A DNA stretch of 6,068 nucleotides from positions 1 through 6,068 of the forward strand of contig SKYX01000298.1 of the NCBI GenBank assembly GCA_007127655.1. The letters run 5' to 3'. The notes under the pieces were generated by a model that saw nothing but the letters and a program-made list of their open reading frames with translations, ran no database searches and was not told where the DNA came from. The DNA is from Desulfonatronum sp. (lineage in GTDB: Bacteria; Desulfobacterota; Desulfovibrionia; Desulfovibrionales; Desulfonatronaceae). Positions 1 to 5,223 of the stretch are shown piece after piece; within the stretch, counting starts at the first letter, position 1; each line of letters opens with the position of its first letter. The translations under genes and the position numbers were made by a program.

Positions 1-97
1 CGTGAACTCACTGAAACAGACCCAGCCCCGGACATTCAGCGCCATACTCAGACCGCAAGGACGCCCCAGGGCATATCCCGATGCGCCGCCATGCTTT
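1..97. other. Edge stretch beyond the sugar porter, no gene assigned
   Basis: On the minus strand this is the 3' flank of the sugar porter gene. I see no stem followed by a T-run. A minus-strand ATG at 45-43 opens a frame of 15 codons that runs off the window, but no Shine-Dalgarno sequence precedes it. A short inverted repeat GTGA-AC-TCAC lies at 2-11. Neither is strong enough to call. Confidence 0.4.
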
Positions 98-1519
98 TCA
101 ATGCGACATTTCCTCCAGGGTCCTGCCCTTGGTTTCCTCCACGAACCCGCGGACGAAGAACCAGGCTACCAGACCGAAGGCCGCATAGATCATGTAGGTG
201 ATGCCCAGGTCGAACGCGGCGAGCAGGATGGGGAAGGTCATGGTCACCAGGAAGTTGGCGAACCATCCGGCCAAACCGCAAACCGCCAGGGCCGCGCCGC
301 GGCACTGGTTGGGGAACATCTCGCCAAGCATTACCCAGACCACCGGGCCCCAGGTGGCCGCGAAAAAGGCGATATAGGCATTGGCCGCCAGCAGGGCGCC
401 GGTGCCGGCAACCCGGCCCAGGTGCAGGCCCAGGCCGGGGTCCTTGTCCGCGGTGGCGAAGATTATGGCCATGGTCGCCAGCATCACGGCCTGGCCCAGG
501 GCCCCGGCCAGGAGCAGGGGCCGGCGGCCGATGCGGTCCACCAGGGCGATGGCCACGAAGGTGAACCCGACGTTGACGCAGCCGCTGATCACGTTGACCA
601 GCAGGGAGTCTCCCTCGCTGAACCCGGCGGCCTGCCAGAGCACCGAGCCGTAGTACATGACCACGTTGATGCCCGTGAACTGCTGGAGCACGGCAATGGC
701 CAGACCGGCCAGGACGATGGGATGGACCTTGCCGGTGACGTGGTTGATGGTGTCCGCAAGCCTGGGTTTGCGGCCCACCTCCAGGGTGGATTTGATGTCC
801 GCGACCTGGGCCGCGGCCTTTTGCGCGCCGGAGATGCGGGAGAGCACCGAGGCGGCCTGCTCGTCCCGGCCCGCGGCCACCAGAAAGCGCGGCGACTCGG
901 GGATGAGCAGCAGGCAGACCAGGAACAGCAGGGCCGGGAAGATTTCCATCCAGAACATCCACTGCCAGGCCTGCCACCCGCCCCAGAACACGGCGGAAGC
1001 ACTGCCGCCGGCGGCCGAGGCGATCAGGTAGTTGCTCAGAAACGCCAGGAACAGCCCGATGACGATCATCATCTGCTGCAACGTGGCCAGCCTCCCCCGG
1101 ATCCGCGGCGGCGCGATCTCGCTGATGTAGGCCGGGGCCAGGATGCTGGCCGCGCCCACGGCCAGGCCGCCCAGAACCCGGTAGATGACGAATTCCGTGG
1201 ATCCCCCGGCAATGCCCGAGCCCCAGGCGCTGATGGCAAAGGCCACGGCCGTGGCCAGCATCAGGGGCTTGCGCCCGAAGCGGTCGGCCAGGGCCCCGGC
1301 GAAAAAGGCCCCCGCGGCGCAGCCCAGAAGCATGGACGAAACATTGATGCCGGTCCCCACGGACGTGCTGCCAAAGGCCTTTTGCAGCGCATCCACCGTG
1401 CCGTTGATCACCCCGCTGTCAAAGCCGAACAGAAAGCCGCCGATGGCGGCCACGAAGGACAGAAAAATGACCCAGGCCAGACTGCCTTCCTGCCGGGTGC
1501 CGGATTGAAGGTTTGTCAT
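98..1519 (-). CDS. MFS sugar porter (XylE/GLUT-like), 473 aa
   Basis: This is an inner-membrane secondary transporter of the sugar porter family, expected to carry a monosaccharide, probably with protons. The family signatures appear in order: GFDSGVING in TM1 (residues 32-40), DRFGRKP in loop 2-3 (79-85), PAYISEIAP then RG (129-142), PESPRFL (207-213) before the central cytoplasmic loop, QQFTGINVVMYY in TM7 (279-290), DRIGRRPL in loop 8-9 (328-335), WGPVVWVMLGEMFPNQCRG (390-408) and the C-terminal EETKGRTLEEM (461-471). QQxxGIN and GPVVW match the sugar-contact regions of XylE and GLUTs, so a sugar substrate is very likely, but I cannot tell hexose from pentose. The length is normal and the gene is intact. 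The ATG start is fixed by GGAGG at 1527-1531, 7 nt upstream. It lies 159 bp beyond the cytidine deaminase stop and has its own candidate promoter, so it may be a separate transcription unit. Confidence 0.93.
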   Translation of the reverse strand: MTNLQSGTRQEGSLAWVIFLSFVAAIGGFLFGFDSGVINGTVDALQKAFGSTSVGTGINVSSMLLGCAAGAFFAGALADRFGRKPLMLATAVAFAISAWGSGIAGGSTEFVIYRVLGGLAVGAASILAPAYISEIAPPRIRGRLATLQQMMIVIGLFLAFLSNYLIASAAGGSASAVFWGGWQAWQWMFWMEIFPALLFLVCLLLIPESPRFLVAAGRDEQAASVLSRISGAQKAAAQVADIKSTLEVGRKPRLADTINHVTGKVHPIVLAGLAIAVLQQFTGINVVMYYGSVLWQAAGFSEGDSLLVNVISGCVNVGFTFVAIALVDRIGRRPLLLAGALGQAVMLATMAIIFATADKDPGLGLHLGRVAGTGALLAANAYIAFFAATWGPVVWVMLGEMFPNQCRGAALAVCGLAGWFANFLVTMTFPILLAAFDLGITYMIYAAFGLVAWFFVRGFVEETKGRTLEEMSH

Positions 1520-1526
1520 GCTTTAA

Positions 1527-1531
1527 CCTCC
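1527..1531 (-). promoter_or_regulatory. Ribosome binding site of the sugar porter gene
   Basis: On the minus strand GGAGG is followed by TTAAAGC and then ATG at 1519-1517. The 7-nt spacing is near ideal and supports this start codon. Confidence 0.85.
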
Positions 1532-1579
1532 GAAAAATAAGTTCAACGTGCGGGGGGGGCTGCATCATGCCTTTTGGTC

Positions 1580-1591
1580 CTTCCGAAGAAG
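1580..1591 (-). other. Small UUCG-tetraloop hairpin in the sugar porter leader
   Basis: The predicted leader RNA reads CUUC-UUCG-GAAG. This is a 4-bp stem, extendable by one G-U pair, closing a stable C(UUCG)G loop. It has no following U-run, so it is not a terminator. It may be only a local structure, and I see no known riboswitch or leader peptide around it. Confidence 0.3.
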
Positions 1592-1639
1592 ATGCCCAAC
1601 AGGTGCGGGGAGTAGGACTGTCCCTGAAAAAAATGTTTG

Positions 1640-1668
1640 ATTATACCGAATGCGCATATCGATTTCAG
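1640..1668 (-). promoter_or_regulatory. Sigma70-like promoter upstream of the sugar porter
   Basis: The minus strand has a perfect -10 hexamer, TATAAT (1640-1645), and a -35 hexamer CTGAAA (1663-1668; 4 of 6 consensus bases) separated by exactly 17 bp. Transcription would start near 1633 and give a leader of about 114 nt. The -35 box lies only 10 bp beyond the stop codon of the cytidine deaminase gene. The spacer contains the 8-bp palindrome ATGCGCAT (1650-1657), which could be part of a repressor site, although palindromes this short also occur by chance. Confidence 0.6.
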
Positions 1669-1678
1669 CCCACCATGT

Positions 1679-2686
1679 CTACGGGTATTCCGCTGAATAC
1701 ACCTCCAGTTCAGGACTTCCGGCCAGCACGGAAAGCACGGCTTTGGCGGCGTCCTTCTGGCTGGCGGTATCGGGGTTGGTCTGGACGAGCACCGCACGTA
1801 TGATCCGACTCAAGTCCTGGTTCGCGAAATTGTAGTTCACCAGCGCGGCAGCAAGCGGGGACATGCTGGGATTGTAGGCCGCGTTTTCCGCGTAGCGTCC
1901 GGACGCGATGACGCCCGTTACGGACTCGATGGCCACGCCGGCATGATTTCCTGAGTAGGGCGCGTAGCTGGTGGAGGCCGCGGCCAGGGCCGCCAGAACC
2001 ACCTTGTCGTCCGTCGCGATTGCCAGTTGCATAGGCTGAACGGACTCGTCCATCAGCCGGAGTTCCATGCCCAGGTCCGTCGGCCCGAACGCTTCGGGCA
2101 GCAACGCGTGCAACGGCATCGTCGGCGTGTTCCGCAAAAGAATTTCCAGATCTTCCGAGGTGGACAGCTCGTTGAGGAACTGGCGGCAATACCCGCAAGG
2201 CGGGGCGGTGATGGCAATGGCCCTGAGCCCTGTTTCCCCGTGCATCCAGGCGTTCATGGTCGCGGCCTGCTCGGCGTGCACCGAAAAGCTCAGGGCCTGC
2301 CCGGGAAATTCCATATTGCTGCCAAAGTACATGGCCCCGCTGAGCCCCACGGCAACAGCCCCCACATGAAAATTGGAGATGGGCGGCACGGCGTAAACCC
2401 TGGCCAGGGAGATCAAGGCCAGGGCGGTTTCATTGGCGCTCAACCCCATCAAGGCGGACAATTCATGGGCCTGCTCCGCGCTGAAAACGCCGACAAAGTC
2501 ATCTCGCAGGACCACGGTACGCAGCAGCTCTTGCGCGTTTTCCGGGAAACCGTCGATGGCCTCGGCCAGTTGTGCCCGACGTTCGGCAACGCCCCCCGGA
2601 TCTGCCTGGGTGAAAGAGGCGAACGGCATGAACAGAACGATGCAGACAACAAGAATATGCAAGCTGATGATCCGTGTTTTTTGCAT
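1679..2686 (-). CDS. cdd: Exported cytidine deaminase, E. coli Cdd type, 335 aa
   Basis: The enzyme deaminates cytidine and deoxycytidine to (deoxy)uridine. It matches the two-domain, dimeric E. coli class. The catalytic domain has NFHVGA (105-110), the nucleoside-binding NMEF (124-127), HAEQ (zinc ligand H137, catalytic E139) and PCGYCRQF (zinc ligands C164 and C167). The H-to-C (27) and N-to-H (13) spacings equal those I recall for E. coli Cdd. The degenerate second domain is also present (YAPYSGNHAGVA from 241, GRYAENAAYNP from 273). What is odd is the N-terminus. Residues 1-28 form a typical Sec signal peptide: MQKTR, then a hydrophobic core from I6 to F25, then TQA-DP as a likely cleavage site after A28. 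The mature part (about 307 aa) is near the usual 294 aa. The ATG follows GGAGGA at 2691-2696. The next Met (M20, 2629) has no Shine-Dalgarno sequence. I infer a periplasmic or extracytoplasmic enzyme. It is 86 bp downstream of the PIG-L gene and possibly co-transcribed with it. Confidence 0.9.
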   Translation of the reverse strand: MQKTRIISLHILVVCIVLFMPFASFTQADPGGVAERRAQLAEAIDGFPENAQELLRTVVLRDDFVGVFSAEQAHELSALMGLSANETALALISLARVYAVPPISNFHVGAVAVGLSGAMYFGSNMEFPGQALSFSVHAEQAATMNAWMHGETGLRAIAITAPPCGYCRQFLNELSTSEDLEILLRNTPTMPLHALLPEAFGPTDLGMELRLMDESVQPMQLAIATDDKVVLAALAAASTSYAPYSGNHAGVAIESVTGVIASGRYAENAAYNPSMSPLAAALVNYNFANQDLSRIIRAVLVQTNPDTASQKDAAKAVLSVLAGSPELEVYSAEYP

Positions 2687-2690
2687 GATG

Positions 2691-2696
2691 TCCTCC
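2691..2696 (-). promoter_or_regulatory. Ribosome binding site that fixes the cytidine deaminase start
   Basis: GGAGGA on the minus strand stands 4 nt before ATG 2686-2684. It decides between this start and the much longer upstream extension of the same frame, and it places the signal peptide inside the translated product. An in-frame ATG at 2698-2696 overlaps the Shine-Dalgarno sequence itself and is therefore unlikely to be the start. Confidence 0.8.
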
Positions 2697-2772
2697 ATTG
2701 CGTGTCGAAGATAAGCCGTTTTTTCACGTCTGGGTCGATCCGGTTCAGCCCGATGAGTCGTCTCCAGCAATA

Positions 2773-3654
2773 TCATCCGGCAACCATGCCTGCCAACGAC
2801 CGGGTAAGCCGATCCGCGGCACGAAGATTTTGGCGTCCTGGAATTGCGTGCAGGGCATTGTTCTTCCAGCGTGAAACCCTGTACAGCGTTGCGAAGTCCA
2901 TGCCAGGGGCCGTGGCGTATTGGCCGCTGATCAGTTCTCCACCTCGGCGGACAGTGTCCAGCATCAAGGCCGGGAGCCGGAGGTGATAGGGGTTGCGGCC
3001 GACCTGGCTTGCATGGCGGGCCGCCGCGGCCACCAGGAGGGCCGTATCTTCCAGGCTGGATTCGACCATCAGGTTCGGTGCCGGGTTCGTACTCCAATAC
3101 TCCGTCTCGAAGATCAGGCCGCTGAAGGGTTCCCCGGCAATGGCCATGGCATGGAGAGCGTCCTCCACCAGCCAGTGCGTCCCGACATGGGTGGAGTGCC
3201 AATCCCCGGCATGGGGCAGGAAGATGCATTCCGGTTGGCGTTCCCGGAGGACCTCCCGGACTTGCCGGACCATCCCGGACCAGAGGTCGGCGCTGGCCGT
3301 GCGGGTCGCCGGATGCACCGCGTTGAACCCTTCCGGGCAGGGGAGCATCAGGCCGAACCCGAGCAGGGCGCAGGAGCGTTCCGCTTCCAGCAGCCGGACG
3401 GCGCGTTCTTCCACCCTGCTGCCCAGGGTCACGGCGACGTTGACCACGTTCAGGCCGGCTTCCCTGGCCAAGCGCAGCGGGAGGCCGCCGACCAGGGCCT
3501 CATCGTCGGGATGCGGGGAAAACAGCAGTACATCGGTGCGGTCCGGCCTGATTTCGGGTGTCCGGCTCACCGTATCCGGCGCGGAGATCAGCCCGGCCTC
3601 GCGCACGGCATCCCGGAGCGAGCGGACAAAAGGCAGAAAGGCGGAAGCGGTCAC
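2773..3654 (-). CDS. PIG-L/LmbE-family zinc deacetylase, 293 aa
   Basis: This is a cytoplasmic de-N-acetylase-like protein with no signal peptide. PIG-L enzymes use zinc to remove N-acetyl groups from GlcNAc-containing molecules (MshB, BshB, PIG-L, archaeal diacetylchitobiose deacetylase). The first metal/base motif SPHPDDEAL is at 46-54, with H48 and D51 as likely zinc ligands and D50 as the likely base. The second is in LPHAGDWHSTHVGTH (146-160), with H156 as the likely third ligand. The usual Asp of the HxDH motif is Thr here (T155). The GTG start overlaps the TGA stop of the PTS permease (GTGA, 3651-3654), so translation is probably coupled. A weak AGGTGG at 3665-3670 precedes it by 10 nt. 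Its place directly after a GlcNAc-type permease suggests an amino-sugar substrate, possibly GlcNAc-6-phosphate, as an alternative to NagA. I also recall PIG-L-like domains fused to NagB-like proteins in Bacteroidetes. The family call is firm, but the substrate is inferred. Confidence 0.88.
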   Translation of the reverse strand: MTASAFLPFVRSLRDAVREAGLISAPDTVSRTPEIRPDRTDVLLFSPHPDDEALVGGLPLRLAREAGLNVVNVAVTLGSRVEERAVRLLEAERSCALLGFGLMLPCPEGFNAVHPATRTASADLWSGMVRQVREVLRERQPECIFLPHAGDWHSTHVGTHWLVEDALHAMAIAGEPFSGLIFETEYWSTNPAPNLMVESSLEDTALLVAAAARHASQVGRNPYHLRLPALMLDTVRRGGELISGQYATAPGMDFATLYRVSRWKNNALHAIPGRQNLRAADRLTRSLAGMVAG

Positions 3655-5162
3655 GGCTGTCCGGCCACCTGTTTCCAGCGCAGCAGATGGTCCGCGATGT
3701 TTTCCGCCCGGGCCCCGAACACCACCTGGGCCGTGTTCGCCGAAGGCCTGATCACGCCCCTGGCCCCCAAAGCCTTGAGGGCCGCGTCGTCCACCAGCGC
3801 CCCGTCTCGAACCTCCAGTCGCAACCGGGTGATGCAGGCGTCGATGGACACAAGATTTTCCAGCCCGCCGCAGGCCTGGGCCACCTGCCGGGCGAGGTTC
3901 TCCAGAGGGTCGGCGTCACCGTCCTGGCGTGGCCCAGCGGGGGCGGATGCCGCGACGGCGTCCCGTCCCGTGTTCGTGGGGGCTTCGCGGCCCGGGGTTT
4001 TCAGGTCGAAGCGCAGGATCAGGAACCGGAACAGGGTGTAATAGACAGCCAGGAAGACCAGTCCCTGGGGAATGAGCATGTACCAGCGCACGGCCAGGGG
4101 GTTGCGGCTGGAGAGGATCAGGTCGATCAGGCCGGCGCTGAACCCGAAGCCGGCGATCCACTGCATGGACGCGGCCAGGTACAGGGAAATGCCCGTGAGC
4201 AGGGCATGGATCAGGAACAGCCAGGGGGCCAGGAACAGAAAGGCGAATTCCACCGGCTCGGTCACCCCGGTCAAAAAGGTCGCGAATCCGGCGGCCAGCA
4301 TGATCGACGCGGTCCGGGTTCGGTTTTCGGGCCGGGACGTATGCACAAAGGCCAGGGCCGCGCCCACCAGGCCGAACATCATGATTGGAAAGAACCCGGC
4401 CTGATACCTGCCGGTGACCCCGACAATCCCGACCCCCTCGCTGATGGATCTGGCCCCGCCCAGAAAATTGGGGATGTCGTTGATCCCGGCCACGTCGAAC
4501 CAGAACACCGAGTTCAGCGCGTGGTGCAGTCCCGTGGGGATCAAGAGGCGGTTGAAAAAGCCGTAGGCCCCGGCGCCTGGCGCTCCCAGCCCGGAAATGG
4601 TTTTTCCAAATCCCACCAGCCCTTCGTACAGGATGGGCCAGAAATAATAGAGCAGCGCCGAGACGCCGATCATGGCCACCGAGGTCAGAATGGGCACCAG
4701 GCGGCGACCGCTGAAAAAGGCCAGGGACTTGTGCAGTTCCACGGTGCTGAACCGGTTGTAGAGCCCGGCGCTGATCACCCCGGAAAGAATGCCGATGAAC
4801 TGGTTGTTGATCTTGCCGAAGGCCGGGGACACGTCCTCCAGGGGGATGCTCCGGATCTGGGCAATGGTTTCCGGGGCGCAAAGCCTGGTCACCACCAGAA
4901 ATCCCACCAGCCCGGCCAGGGCCGCGGAACCGTGCTTGTCCCGGGACATGCCGAAGGCCACGCCGATGGCGAACAGCAACGGCATGTTGTCCAGAAGCAC
5001 GCCCCCGGTCTGGATCAGAAACGCGGCCAGGGCGTTGTTGGCCCCCCAGCCCGTCGGGTCAATCCAGTATCCAGCTCCCAACAGGATGGCCGCCGCCGGA
5101 AGCACGGCCACCGGGATCATCAACGAGGCCCCGATTTTTTGTAAAAACGGCAATGGATTCAT
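3651..5162 (-). CDS. nagE: PTS permease EIIC-EIIB, N-acetylglucosamine type, 503 aa
   Basis: This membrane permease imports and phosphorylates a sugar, most likely GlcNAc to GlcNAc-6-phosphate. The EIIC domain spans about residues 1-390 with many hydrophobic segments. Its landmarks closely follow E. coli NagE as I remember it: NRLLIPTGLHHALN (204-217), GFFPIMMFGL (256-265), LTGVTEP (297-303), LLTGIS (321-326) and LKTPGRE (387-393). A linker rich in Ala, Pro, Gly and Asp (about 394-417) leads to the EIIB domain, whose phosphorylated cysteine is C443 in SIDACITRLRL. The protein ends after EIIB, so the EIIA domain found at the C-terminus of E. coli NagE (648 aa) is absent and must come from another protein. 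The start is ATG 5162-5160 with GAGGAG (5167-5172) 4 nt upstream. The frame stays open to a TTG at 5195, but that start has no support. It follows the enzyme I gene by 61 bp and overlaps the deacetylase gene by 4 nt. A glucose or other GlcNAc-like specificity is possible. Confidence 0.9.
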   Translation of the reverse strand: MNPLPFLQKIGASLMIPVAVLPAAAILLGAGYWIDPTGWGANNALAAFLIQTGGVLLDNMPLLFAIGVAFGMSRDKHGSAALAGLVGFLVVTRLCAPETIAQIRSIPLEDVSPAFGKINNQFIGILSGVISAGLYNRFSTVELHKSLAFFSGRRLVPILTSVAMIGVSALLYYFWPILYEGLVGFGKTISGLGAPGAGAYGFFNRLLIPTGLHHALNSVFWFDVAGINDIPNFLGGARSISEGVGIVGVTGRYQAGFFPIMMFGLVGAALAFVHTSRPENRTRTASIMLAAGFATFLTGVTEPVEFAFLFLAPWLFLIHALLTGISLYLAASMQWIAGFGFSAGLIDLILSSRNPLAVRWYMLIPQGLVFLAVYYTLFRFLILRFDLKTPGREAPTNTGRDAVAASAPAGPRQDGDADPLENLARQVAQACGGLENLVSIDACITRLRLEVRDGALVDDAALKALGARGVIRPSANTAQVVFGARAENIADHLLRWKQVAGQP

Positions 5163-5166
5163 GTCG

Positions 5167-5172
5167 CTCCTC
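5167..5172 (-). promoter_or_regulatory. Ribosome binding site that fixes the PTS permease start
   Basis: GAGGAG on the minus strand lies 4 nt before ATG 5162-5160. This start gives MNPLPFLQKIG, matching the usual NagE/PtsG-type N-terminus, where a short amphipathic segment such as FLQKIG precedes TM1. The rest of the gap at 5163-5223 shows no terminator and no convincing promoter, which fits read-through from the enzyme I gene. Confidence 0.75.
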
Positions 5173-5223
5173 GTGGTCGATGGGGTAGAGCCCAAAATAT
5201 GCGTTTGTGCTCCTGAAAACGTG

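Noticed and set aside
1..45. Start of a further minus-strand gene at the left edge (ATG 45-43)
   Set aside because: Only 15 codons are visible, there is no Shine-Dalgarno sequence and no recognisable sequence, so it cannot be supported from this window.
2..1540. Long plus-strand open frame (about 512 codons) opposite the sugar porter
   Set aside because: Its product is low-complexity, rich in G, Q, H, D and P, with no recognisable domain. It is the antisense shadow of a high-GC gene whose minus-strand product is a clear MFS protein.
2642..2644. Possible lipoprotein signal at Cys15 of the cytidine deaminase (LVVC)
   Set aside because: The residues before Cys do not fit a lipobox (L-A/S-G/A-C), and the Cys sits in the middle of the hydrophobic core rather than at its end.
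2687..2772. Terminator or promoter between the PIG-L and cytidine deaminase genes
   Set aside because: The best inverted repeat has only a 3-4 bp stem with no U-run after it. A TATCTT near the gene lacks a -35 partner at suitable spacing. I cannot decide whether the genes are co-transcribed.
2687..3229. Upstream extension of the cytidine deaminase frame by 181 codons
   Set aside because: The extension overlaps the PIG-L gene in another frame, looks like shadow sequence, and bypasses a strong RBS placed right before the signal-peptide start at 2686.
3558..5144. Long plus-strand open frame (about 528 codons) opposite the PTS permease
   Set aside because: Same reason: a Q/G/H/D-rich product without a domain, antisense to a well-supported permease gene, and no RBS or promoter noted.
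5163..5195. Alternative TTG start for the PTS permease, adding 11 residues
   Set aside because: The added residues (MGSTPSTTRSD) do not resemble the family N-terminus, and the RBS GAGGAG lies inside this stretch, in the right place for ATG 5162.
5163..5223. Promoter in front of the PTS permease (TATTTT as -10)
   Set aside because: The matching -35 position at 17 bp spacing does not resemble TTGACA. The short gap fits an operon junction better.
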